Shown here: positions 45,921 through 54,328 of the stretch, piece after piece
Layout of the letters: every line of letters begins with the position of its first letter
Numbering within the stretch: position 1 is the first letter of the stretch
NCBI GenBank assembly: GCA_964609245.1
Contig: CAZSSB010000002.1
Span: 73,028 to 137,027 of the forward strand
From: JAFGCY01 sp964609245
Lineage (GTDB): Bacteria > 4484-113 > JAFGCY01
Direction: 5' to 3'
DNA: 64,000 bases
Translations under genes and position numbers: made by a program
The notes under the pieces: model-generated
What the model was told of the DNA's origin: nothing
The model's database searches: none
What the model saw: the letters and a program-made list of their open reading frames with translations, nothing else

Positions 45921-47732
45921 TTATTGATCCCGCAGTGCGCCATATGCACTGAGCTTCCCAAGGCGATCGACCTGCCAATCGGGCAGTAGACCATGGACTT
46001 CGGTGTCTCTAATCCGATAGCGGACCATCTGAGGCCACAGCGATTGCCACTTGTAGTTGACCAGCGCGGCAACCGCGGACACGTGCGCGGTCGCATGAGA
46101 TGTGCCCCCGGCGTAGCCATATGTACCAGGATTGCTGCCCAAGTCGAACTCATCCGCGTTCTCGCCATACATGTCAAGGACCGGGATCAGATTCCCGGGA
46201 GCGGCTACATCGCATTCGATCGAGTAGTTGCTCGATTGCCCACCCTCCCAAACCGCTCTGTGACCATCTTCATCATACGCCGCAATCGCCATCGCGTAGT
46301 AGTGATTCCCAGGCCAGTTCGGATAGTCTGATCGGCCGTTGTTGCCAGCGGAACCGATGAACAGCATGTACGAGCCGAGGTTGTAGAGGTGGCGGTTGCC
46401 CACCTCGGTTCCATAGCTCCTGGAGCCGAAACTGCAGTTGACTACTTCGATGTTGTAATGCTCAACGAGTGTACTGCCTCCGTAGTGCTCTACAGGGCTG
46501 TAGATTCTCTTGATGCAACCGACTGCGCTGAAAGCATTCAGTACAGGCGCTGTCCCATGCACGGATCCTGACTCCCTAGCAGAGGCCTTCATGGCGACCG
46601 GGTAGTACCAGTTCGCTGGTGATATTCCCGCGAGGCTTTCCCCATCATCATGAGGATCACCAAGTAGAGGATCATCGGGGTCGTTGTTCACGACTGCTGA
46701 GACGACACCTGCAACCCTCGTGCCGTGGCCCAAGTACTCGGCGTGATACTCGCTCTTATTCAGCAACCACTCCCAAGGTTCGCCACCACCGAGATAGCGG
46801 AATTTGAATTCCGTCGATGCTTGCTTGTCTCCTGTGTTGCAGCCGTATTGTGTGGAGTTCCACTGCAGATCATCGAGATGGATGGGATCGTATTGCACAC
46901 CTGTGTCAAGGACGGCGACAACAACGTACGGATGGCCGTGATACCCATCCCGCCACGCCTCTTGGATCTCTATGTCATAGTCGTGGTCTTCGTCGAGATT
47001 CCATTGGTCAGGGAACAGGCTGTCATTCGGGTCGCCGACAGGCCAGTCCTCTTCTTCATCGTCGTACAGCAGCATATCCGGGTCTACCGCTTCAATCAGA
47101 TCGGGGTACTCCGCTGGCCAGTTCGCCACCGCGTCCTCCACCGTCTGGCCTTCAGGCAGCACGACCGCCATGCCAGCAACTGTGACCCACTCAGAGAAGA
47201 CCGTCAGGTTCTCCTCCGCCAGGAATGCCGCCACCTCCGGATCGTAGACCATCGTCAGGCCTTCCACCGTCTGGGTCATCCCGTAGTAGTAGGTAAACGA
47301 CTGGTAGTACGGGTCCGTCCCCGGGTCGCGCTCGACATCGAAGTAGTTGGGGTCCATCAACGGAATGTCCGGTGGGTTCTTGAAAGCAATGATCACCCGG
47401 CCGTCGATGATCTCATACACGCTGCCGTCGCGCGGGTCGGTGAACTCGACGATCTCCCACTCCTCCATTTCGAAGGGATCGATGACTTCGCCACCCCCAT
47501 CCAGCTCACCGCCACCACCTTCGGGAAGACCGTCACCGCCCGGGTCCGGCCCCTGCCCTAGGCCCGCATCGCTGGCCATCGCCAGCGGCTGTGTATCGCT
47601 AGCGGGGCTGCCCGGCGGCCCCGACGACCCGCCGCATCCGGCCAGCGTGATCACTGCGCCCATCAGCGCGACGGCAATTGCCCCCCCCCTGACATTTGCG
47701 CGTATCGTTGTTCCTCTCATTCGCAGCAGCAT
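45921..47732 (-). CDS. Subtilisin-family (S8) serine protease lipoprotein
   Basis: A 603-residue exported protease. ATG at 47732 follows GGGAGGTGACTGGG, and the lipobox is LAGC near residue 33. A pro-region (about 80 to 220) precedes the catalytic domain. The catalytic residues are visible: Asp in VAVLDTGVQYD, His in YLGHGTRVAGVVS and Ser in GGTSHATAHVSAVAAL. The oxyanion Asn is probably in MLFIGSAGNNGRSDY. The domain ends soon after the Ser helix, without an added C-terminal domain. It should act at the cell surface or in the periplasm. Its pro-region is duplicated in the next gene. Confidence 0.92.
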   Translation of the reverse strand: MLLRMRGTTIRANVRGGAIAVALMGAVITLAGCGGSSGPPGSPASDTQPLAMASDAGLGQGPDPGGDGLPEGGGGELDGGGEVIDPFEMEEWEIVEFTDPRDGSVYEIIDGRVIIAFKNPPDIPLMDPNYFDVERDPGTDPYYQSFTYYYGMTQTVEGLTMVYDPEVAAFLAEENLTVFSEWVTVAGMAVVLPEGQTVEDAVANWPAEYPDLIEAVDPDMLLYDDEEEDWPVGDPNDSLFPDQWNLDEDHDYDIEIQEAWRDGYHGHPYVVVAVLDTGVQYDPIHLDDLQWNSTQYGCNTGDKQASTEFKFRYLGGGEPWEWLLNKSEYHAEYLGHGTRVAGVVSAVVNNDPDDPLLGDPHDDGESLAGISPANWYYPVAMKASARESGSVHGTAPVLNAFSAVGCIKRIYSPVEHYGGSTLVEHYNIEVVNCSFGSRSYGTEVGNRHLYNLGSYMLFIGSAGNNGRSDYPNWPGNHYYAMAIAAYDEDGHRAVWEGGQSSNYSIECDVAAPGNLIPVLDMYGENADEFDLGSNPGTYGYAGGTSHATAHVSAVAALVNYKWQSLWPQMVRYRIRDTEVHGLLPDWQVDRLGKLSAYGALRDQ

Positions 47733-48046
47733 CCCAGTCACCTCCCGTCGTGCCTGGCTGAGCAAGCGCAGGCCTAGCACTCTGCACTAAGTAATACCAG
47801 CAGACGGGACAATGCGCAATGTTGATGCCGCAGAACCGTCATTACGATGGCGCTACTGGTATCGAGTACCAGTTATGTTGCTTTTGTCTAGCAGCACTGC
47901 GTAGCGCCAGAGCATGCAGGGCGCCATCCCGCTGCCGGAGCGCCTTCGTGGCCAGAGCCATCGGTGCTGCAGTGAGGGCTGGGCGGCAGCCGAGCCACGT
48001 GAACGACTGCTCGCGCTGCAGTCTTGGCCCAACTACCCGAACCTCG
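47733..48046 (-). promoter_or_regulatory. Upstream region of the subtilase pair
   Basis: A 314-base gap without a credible gene. A weak minus-strand promoter is possible, TTGCGC at 47819-47814 and TATTAC at 47796-47791, 17 bases apart. It would start transcription about 55 bases before the subtilase ATG. Nothing else was recognised. Confidence 0.3.
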
Positions 48047-49729
48047 TTAGTCCGCCAGGCCGGGGTTCTCCATGTTGACCCAGAAGAACTGCACGCGGCC
48101 GTCGGTCTCCTTGGTCAGCTCACGCTGCTGGCTGGCCCACAGGGCGAACGTCGCGCGCTGCTCCAGACCGGTGTAGCCGGGGCCGTAGGGATCCTCGTTC
48201 ATGGGGAAGCCGTCGCCGCCGGTCGCCAGGAAGTCGTTGGTCAGCAGCCGGTACTCGCGGGCGTCGTCGAGCGGATGCCAGGGCGCATCGGGGCTGACGG
48301 TGAAGGTCATGTCACCGGTCTCCCCCAGCACTACCTGGGCATAGTCGTCGCGCGGAATCGCCACGGGCTCCTCGCCGTGCCAGGTGATCTCGAACTCGGT
48401 GGGCGGCTGCTCGCCGATGAAGCAGCCCGCCAGCTGCATATCGACGTAAACCACGCTCATGCCCGCCACCTGAGGAAAGCCGCCGTCGCCGTACTGGCTG
48501 CCGGCGTAGGCCAGCACCTCGCGCAGCCGCGTGCCCGTCAGCGGCACGTTCATCATGAAGTTGTCGTAGGGCAGCACGGAATACAGGTCCCCGAAGGTCA
48601 CATCGCCGGCGAATAGCGGGGCACGGAAGTTGCCGCCATTGAACATCACGGCATCCGTCTCCACCGCGCCGTACATCGCGTCGCAGATCAGGTCCGCCAG
48701 CGCGTTCTCGGCCAGCCGCACGTCGTCGTCCGGGAAGTCCTGGCCGGACACGCAGACGAATTTGCCCATCTCGGCCTCGAAGCGGCGCTGGTAATCGGCG
48801 ATGAACGCCACCAGCCCGTCATCCTCGGGGGCGTCCGGCCCCAGGGGCACGAACTCCTCGGTGACGTCGGCCAGCTCGAAGCGCGCGTCGGGGTCGTCCG
48901 CCGGACGCGTAAACGTCAGCTTCAGCACGCCCAGCGTCTTGCCCCACTCACCGTCCTGGGTGACCACCACGTTGCCGTACCGCTCCGGCTCGGCCATGAC
49001 GGTATGCGTGTGGCCGCCCACGATCACGTCCAGCTCCGGCACGTTGACCGCCAGGTTGCGGTCGCGGTTAATCCCCTGGTGCGCCAGCGCGATCACGATG
49101 TCGCAGCCAGTGCTGCGCAGATACTGCGCCAGGCTTCTGGCCACCGGCAGCGTCGCGTGGACAACCACGCTCTTGCGGGCCGAGGGATGGGTCTCGCCGA
49201 GCAGCGTCTCCGTGGTCAGGCCGATCACGCCGATCCGGTAGTCGCCGCGGCGCAGGATGGTATAGGGCCGGGCCACCGGCGTGCCGCGCTCGCGGTCGAT
49301 GACGTTGGCGCAGACGATGTCGAAGTTGACGTCGCTGAAGCGTCCGCGCAGCAACTCGTAGCCGAAGTCGAACTCGTGGTTGCCGAGGCACATCGCGTCG
49401 TAGCCCATCTGGTTCATGCACTCCAGATCGAGGAAGCCGGTCAGCAGGTTGCTGATCGGGGTGCCCTGGAACACGTCGCCGGCGTCGAGCACCACCCAGT
49501 AGTAGTCGGTATCGGCGCGGGCGCGCTGGATCGCCACGCGGCGCTTGGCCACGCCACCCCAGCCGTCCTCGCCCGTGTCCCAGTTCCTGAACGGCTCCAG
49601 GTGGCCGTGGGTGTCGTTGGTGTGGATGATGCCGAGCCTGAGCACCTCAAGGTCCGGCTGTTCCTGGGCATAGCCCGTGGAGAGCAGCGCGATCAGCAGG
49701 ACAGCAACGGTCAGCAGCAACTTACGCAT
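48047..49729 (-). CDS. 5'-nucleotidase / metallophosphatase, UshA family
   Basis: A 560-residue exported protein with a signal peptide (to about 21). The calcineurin-like half has all metal-site motifs: HTNDTHGHLEP near residue 36, LDAGDVFQG, CLGNHEFDFG near 114, ALAHQG and GGHTHT. The C-terminal 5'-nucleotidase domain includes ENALADLICDAM, FNGGNFRAPLFAG and TNDFLATGGDGF. It should hydrolyse nucleotides or related phosphate esters in the periplasm. It is 75 bases downstream of a paralogue that has lost a catalytic residue. Confidence 0.92.
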   Translation of the reverse strand: MRKLLLTVAVLLIALLSTGYAQEQPDLEVLRLGIIHTNDTHGHLEPFRNWDTGEDGWGGVAKRRVAIQRARADTDYYWVVLDAGDVFQGTPISNLLTGFLDLECMNQMGYDAMCLGNHEFDFGYELLRGRFSDVNFDIVCANVIDRERGTPVARPYTILRRGDYRIGVIGLTTETLLGETHPSARKSVVVHATLPVARSLAQYLRSTGCDIVIALAHQGINRDRNLAVNVPELDVIVGGHTHTVMAEPERYGNVVVTQDGEWGKTLGVLKLTFTRPADDPDARFELADVTEEFVPLGPDAPEDDGLVAFIADYQRRFEAEMGKFVCVSGQDFPDDDVRLAENALADLICDAMYGAVETDAVMFNGGNFRAPLFAGDVTFGDLYSVLPYDNFMMNVPLTGTRLREVLAYAGSQYGDGGFPQVAGMSVVYVDMQLAGCFIGEQPPTEFEITWHGEEPVAIPRDDYAQVVLGETGDMTFTVSPDAPWHPLDDAREYRLLTNDFLATGGDGFPMNEDPYGPGYTGLEQRATFALWASQQRELTKETDGRVQFFWVNMENPGLAD

Positions 49730-49804
49730 GGCGGCACCCTCTCAAAGGAGATAAACACGCTTCTATCATAGCTAATCGCACGCCCGGCGCGGCAGGCTCG
49801 GCTC

Positions 49805-51337
49805 CTACTCCCCTCCAGGCGGAGCAGTCTCCGCCCACTCGAAGACCACCCGGCCGTCGGTCGCCATCTGAAGCACCTGCCGCTGGCGCGCCCAGTCGAT
49901 GAACGCACTGCGTTGCTTGAGGTTCGTGGCGGCCGGTCCGTGCGGATCCTCGTGCAGCGGGAACTCCGGCACGTTGCAGGCCACGTAGTCGATCATCAGC
50001 ACGGTGTATTCAGCATCATCATCCAGCTCCCGCCCGCCGATTGTCGCCTCAGCCAGGCTGGCATCGACATAGCGCAGGCGCATGCCGGCGACCTGCGGGA
50101 ATCCGCGGCCGTATTGCGTTCCGGCCCACTTCAGGATCTCGCGCAGTGTGGCGCCGCTGACCGCGACTTGCATCACTGGATGGTCGAGCGGCATCGCGGC
50201 GATGAAGTCGCCGAGCGTGACGGGCCCGGCGGGCAGCGCGGCCTGGAAGTTGCCGCCCGTGAACAGCACGCAGTCCGCGCCCGAGACCTCATGCAGGGCG
50301 TCCGCGACCAGATTCGCCAGCGCGTTCTCCTCAAAGCGCACGCGCTCAACCGAAACCTCCTGCGCGTTCTCGCAAACGAACTCGCCCAACAGCTCATCGA
50401 GCTGCTGCTGGTACCGGTCGACCAGCGCCGCCATCTCCACGTCGACGGGGTGATCCGGCCCCAGCGGCTTGAATTCCTCGCTGTAATCGGACAGCACGAA
50501 GCGCCGGGAGGTAGCATCCCGGACGAATTCCAGCTTGAGGATGCCCAGATTCTGCGCCCATTCGCCGTCCTGCGTCACAACCGCATTCCCTATCACCTCC
50601 GGCTCCTGCATGAATGTGTGGCTGTGCCCTCCCACGACCACATCCAGCTCGGGCAGCGTCCTGGCCAGTTCCAGGTCATAGATGAAGCCCTGGTGGGTCA
50701 GGGCGATGATGATGTCGCAGCCGACCCAGCTCAGGTAGTAGGCCAGGGACGCAGCGGTCGGCTCGACGGGGCTGAAGCGGACCTGCTGCCCCAGCTTGTA
50801 GTACAGGTCCTGCGTGAACGACTCGCGAACCAGGCCGATCACGCCGATCTGATATCCCCCGCGGTGAAAGATCGCGTAGGGCGGAAACGGCGGCACGCCG
50901 TCTTCGTCGGTCGCCATGTTCGCGCACAGCAAGGGGAACTCAGCGGCTGCCAGATAGTCGCGGGCCTGGGCCAGGCCCCAGCTGAACTCGCCGTTGCCGA
51001 GGCACATCGCGTCGTAGCCGATCCGATTCATGCAATCCAGCACGGGCAGCCAGCGCAGCTCGTCGCTGATTAGATCGCCCGGACACGCGTCGCCGGCGTC
51101 CAGCACCAGCCACTCGTATTCATCGTCCGCGCGGGCGGCATCGATGGCGGCCGCCAGGCGCCCCGCCCCGCCCCATCCCGCCTCGCCGTCGACGAAGAAG
51201 GGCTGCAGATGCCCGTGGATGTCGTTGGTGTGGATGATACCAAGTCTGAGAACCTCGGCAGCGGACTGGTCCTGGGCCCGCGCGGGCAAGGCCAGCACCA
51301 GCAGTATCAACGACAGCAGCAGCGTCAGTTTGCGCAT
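49805..51337 (-). CDS. 5'-nucleotidase-like paralogue with altered catalytic motif
   Basis: A 510-residue paralogue of the next gene. ATG at 51337 follows GGTGGGGAG; the open frame upstream to 51862 has no signal and is rejected. The signal peptide ends near residue 22. HTNDIHGHLQP, LDAGDACPG, LTHQG and GGHSHT are kept, but the GNHE catalytic motif reads CLGNGEFSWG, so the active-site His (His117 of E. coli UshA) is Gly. The C-terminal domain is present (FTGGNFQAALPAG; MIDYVACNVPEFP) with the usual TGGDGF loop altered. It may bind nucleotides without hydrolysis or have changed activity. Confidence 0.88.
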   Translation of the reverse strand: MRKLTLLLSLILLVLALPARAQDQSAAEVLRLGIIHTNDIHGHLQPFFVDGEAGWGGAGRLAAAIDAARADDEYEWLVLDAGDACPGDLISDELRWLPVLDCMNRIGYDAMCLGNGEFSWGLAQARDYLAAAEFPLLCANMATDEDGVPPFPPYAIFHRGGYQIGVIGLVRESFTQDLYYKLGQQVRFSPVEPTAASLAYYLSWVGCDIIIALTHQGFIYDLELARTLPELDVVVGGHSHTFMQEPEVIGNAVVTQDGEWAQNLGILKLEFVRDATSRRFVLSDYSEEFKPLGPDHPVDVEMAALVDRYQQQLDELLGEFVCENAQEVSVERVRFEENALANLVADALHEVSGADCVLFTGGNFQAALPAGPVTLGDFIAAMPLDHPVMQVAVSGATLREILKWAGTQYGRGFPQVAGMRLRYVDASLAEATIGGRELDDDAEYTVLMIDYVACNVPEFPLHEDPHGPAATNLKQRSAFIDWARQRQVLQMATDGRVVFEWAETAPPGGE

Positions 51338-51433
51338 CTCCCCACCTTCCCGTCGTGCTCTTCGCTGATCCATCATAGCCGACTGGCGGGCCGGCGGCGG
51401 TGCCCATCCTGAGTCGTATCGGCGCCGCCCGGT

Positions 51434-51439
51434 TATAAT
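51434..51439 (+). promoter_or_regulatory. Possible -10 element upstream of the PKD lipoprotein gene
   Basis: A perfect TATAAT about 63 bases before the ATG at 51502, in a GC-rich setting where chance occurrence is low. No good -35 match lies 16 to 18 bases upstream. Confidence 0.4.
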
Positions 51440-51501
51440 CGAGAGGACAATCCAGGGCTGAGCCGGGCCCGCCGTGGTGCGGTCCGGTGTGGGAGTAATA
51501 G

Positions 51502-54294
51502 ATGAAGCGCAGGGCGTGGACACGCATCCCGGCCATCCTGACACTGATTGCAGCGCTGCCGGCAATGGGCTGCGGCGGAGGGGGCGGAGCGGCGATCCGC
51601 GATCTAGCCCCGCAACACTCCGGCCCCGAGGTGCAGCCGGTCGCCGCTGAGGATGGCGCCGGCTTCGGCCTGCCGGCTCCTCAACTGCTGCTGCGGCAGG
51701 TGTCCTACCTGCCCGAGGATCGCGTGCGGATGGGATTCTACCTGGACCCGGGGCTCCCGCGCCAGCTGGTGGAGATCGACGGTGACGACGCCCGCTTCGC
51801 CCCCAACTGGACTGATCCCGGTGGAACGGACAGCGCCAACCTGGCCTGGGCCGTATATCCATTCAGCCTCGCCGGCTACAGCGACGAGGCGCAGGTCAGC
51901 CTCGGCTGGGAGACGGCGCCCGCAGACACCGATGACGTTTACGTCGCACTCGGGGCGGTGGCAAAGAACGCCTGGCAGTGGTATCGGCCCGATGCCGAGG
52001 GCACAGCGGCAGTGGAGTCGATGGCGCCGTTCGTCGCACCCGGCGGCGAGCTGCTGGTCGCCGTCGTGCTGACCGGCAGCGATGAATGCCTGCTGGACTG
52101 GGTGCGGATCGGAGCCAACCTGCCGCCGCTCGCCGTCTTCACCGCCGACGATACAACTGGCTTTGCCCCGCTGGCGGTGGAGTTCGACTGCACGGCCAGC
52201 CGTGACGTCGACGGGCAAATCATCACCGTGAAGTACGACCTGGACGGCAACGGCCACTTCGAGGAGACGGTCTTCGAACTGGGCACCAGGGACTACACCT
52301 ACACCGAGGCCGGCACCTTTGACGCCAAGCTGGAGTTGACCGACGACCAGGGCGCCTCCTCGTTCAAGATCGTGCCGATCATCGTCAACAGCCCGGGCAA
52401 TCTCAGCCCGCAGGCCTCGCTCAGCGCCGCGCCGCTCACGGGTCCACCGGGCACCGAAGTCGACTTCGACGCTAGCGCCAGCAATGATCCCGACGGCACC
52501 ATCACGCTGGTCGAATGGGACTGGGACGGGGACGGCGAGTATGACCACGAAACCGGCACCACGCTAACGGCGCAGCACACCTACAACTCCCCCGGGGATT
52601 ACGAAGCGGTCGTGCGCGTGTTCGACGACCACGACGTCAGCGATACCGACTCCGTATCCATCTCGATCGGCGAGAATCCCAACCTGCCGCCGACGGCTTC
52701 GATCGCCGGCGGACCGGACATGGCGCCGACGGATAGCCAGGTGTTCTTCGACGCTTCGGCCAGCGATGATCCCGACGGCAGCATCGTGCTCTACGAATGG
52801 GACTGGCAGGGCGATGGGACCTATGACCACAACACCGATACGCCGAACGCCTCGCACATCTACGGCGCATCCGGCGACTTCCAGGCTACCGTGCGCGTCA
52901 CCGACGACCGCGACGCCACGGACACCGCCTCGATGCGGGTGCGGATCTACGATGAGACCGAGGACAACGATGAACTGCTCCAGGCCGACACTCTGCCTGC
53001 ATTTCCATTCGCTGACTGGTACGGCAACGCCGGCCTCGCCGGTTACGACGGCGATCGCGACGACTACTTCTCGTTCAATATCTCCCAAACCGGCTGGTAT
53101 ACGTTCAAGATGTACCACATCGACGCCGAGGCCGATCTGGACATGAAGCTGCTCAAGGACAACGGCGACGGCACCACCACCACTCTCGGCAGCGCCACCA
53201 GCACCAGCGATGACGAGACGATCGTCTACGAGTTCACCGAGACCGGCACCTTCTACTGGCTAATCTACGTCTGGGGCAGCGCGCCGGATGACGCGGTGGC
53301 CGACTACCGGCTGGCGGCCGCACGGGGCAAGGCGCCGGAGGCGGCACTGACCGCCACCCCCGATACCGGCGACGCGCCGCTGCTGGTCACGCTGGACGCC
53401 TCCGGCAGCACAGATGATGGCAACATCGTCCTGTATGAATGGGACTTCGAGGGCGACGGTATCTACGACCAGACCACCGGCGGGGCGATGCCCAGCGTTA
53501 CGCATAGCTATGTCGCCGGTGGCGTCTACGACCCGGTTGTCCGCGTCACTGACGACGACGAGCAGACTGACACGGCCACCGATCGCGTCACCGTCAACGG
53601 CGATCCGCCGGTGGCCAGCTTCACCGCCACGCCGAGCAGCGGCGCGCGGGTGCTGGAGGTCGACCTGGATGCCTCGGCCAGCACGGGCGTGATCGTGGAG
53701 TACGCCTGGGACTTCGACGGCGACGGCCGCACCGACCAGACCAAGACCAGCGGCGATGACATGGACCTGGCCACGGCCTACTACTACAGCACCGGTTCCT
53801 TCACCGTCTCCCTGACGGTGACGGACAACCAAGACCGCACCGACACCACCACCCGCACCGTCAACGTCACTGGCGGCCCGGACAGCGAGACCGAACCCAA
53901 CAACGACGACGAAAGCGGCAACACCGACCAGGACGCGGCCGCGGCGGACCAGCTGCCAGGCTTCGCCTTCGCCGACTACTACGCCCACGTCGGACCGAAA
54001 GCCGACGGCGGCGACCCCGGCGATCCCGATGACTGGTACAAGTTCACCGTCTCCAGCACGGGCGACGTGGAGTTTTACATGGAGCTGTTCGACCACGTCT
54101 GCGACATCGACGTGGCGCTCTACGCCGAGGGCGAATACGGCAGCAGCCTGGACAGCTCGGTCGGCACCGGCGACAGCGAACTGATCGAGGCGACGATCGA
54201 TCCGGGGACGTATTACCTGCGGGTCTATGCCTACACCGGCTATCCGGCGTCGGGCGGCTACCGCCTGAGCGGCACGTTCCTGCCTACGCCGTAG
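51502..54294 (+). CDS. Large lipoprotein with five PKD and two PPC domains
   Basis: A 930-residue surface lipoprotein (lipobox ALPAMGC near residue 24, followed by a Gly run). Residues 40 to 205 are unrecognised, with beta-type patterns. Then come three PKD domains (about 208 to 297, 300 to 392 and 394 to 485, each with a D-x-D-G-D core such as WDWDGDGEYD), a PPC-type domain (about 486 to 609, ETEDNDELLQADTLP), two more PKD domains (about 610 to 790) and a second PPC-type domain (about 795 to 930, SETEPNNDDESGNTDQD). No enzyme domain is present, so it is probably an adhesion or scaffolding protein. It ends convergently with the VWA gene. Confidence 0.85.
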   Translation: MKRRAWTRIPAILTLIAALPAMGCGGGGGAAIRDLAPQHSGPEVQPVAAEDGAGFGLPAPQLLLRQVSYLPEDRVRMGFYLDPGLPRQLVEIDGDDARFAPNWTDPGGTDSANLAWAVYPFSLAGYSDEAQVSLGWETAPADTDDVYVALGAVAKNAWQWYRPDAEGTAAVESMAPFVAPGGELLVAVVLTGSDECLLDWVRIGANLPPLAVFTADDTTGFAPLAVEFDCTASRDVDGQIITVKYDLDGNGHFEETVFELGTRDYTYTEAGTFDAKLELTDDQGASSFKIVPIIVNSPGNLSPQASLSAAPLTGPPGTEVDFDASASNDPDGTITLVEWDWDGDGEYDHETGTTLTAQHTYNSPGDYEAVVRVFDDHDVSDTDSVSISIGENPNLPPTASIAGGPDMAPTDSQVFFDASASDDPDGSIVLYEWDWQGDGTYDHNTDTPNASHIYGASGDFQATVRVTDDRDATDTASMRVRIYDETEDNDELLQADTLPAFPFADWYGNAGLAGYDGDRDDYFSFNISQTGWYTFKMYHIDAEADLDMKLLKDNGDGTTTTLGSATSTSDDETIVYEFTETGTFYWLIYVWGSAPDDAVADYRLAAARGKAPEAALTATPDTGDAPLLVTLDASGSTDDGNIVLYEWDFEGDGIYDQTTGGAMPSVTHSYVAGGVYDPVVRVTDDDEQTDTATDRVTVNGDPPVASFTATPSSGARVLEVDLDASASTGVIVEYAWDFDGDGRTDQTKTSGDDMDLATAYYYSTGSFTVSLTVTDNQDRTDTTTRTVNVTGGPDSETEPNNDDESGNTDQDAAAADQLPGFAFADYYAHVGPKADGGDPGDPDDWYKFTVSSTGDVEFYMELFDHVCDIDVALYAEGEYGSSLDSSVGTGDSELIEATIDPGTYYLRVYAYTGYPASGGYRLSGTFLPTP

Positions 54295-54328
54295 GCATAA
54301 GCGGGTCGTTGCATCGGAAGCGGACCGT

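Noticed and set aside
51338..51862. N-terminal extension of the upstream 5'-nucleotidase-like gene
   Set aside because: It would overlap the PKD gene in antisense and place the signal peptide inside the protein; ATG at 51337 has a ribosome site and a signal peptide directly after it.
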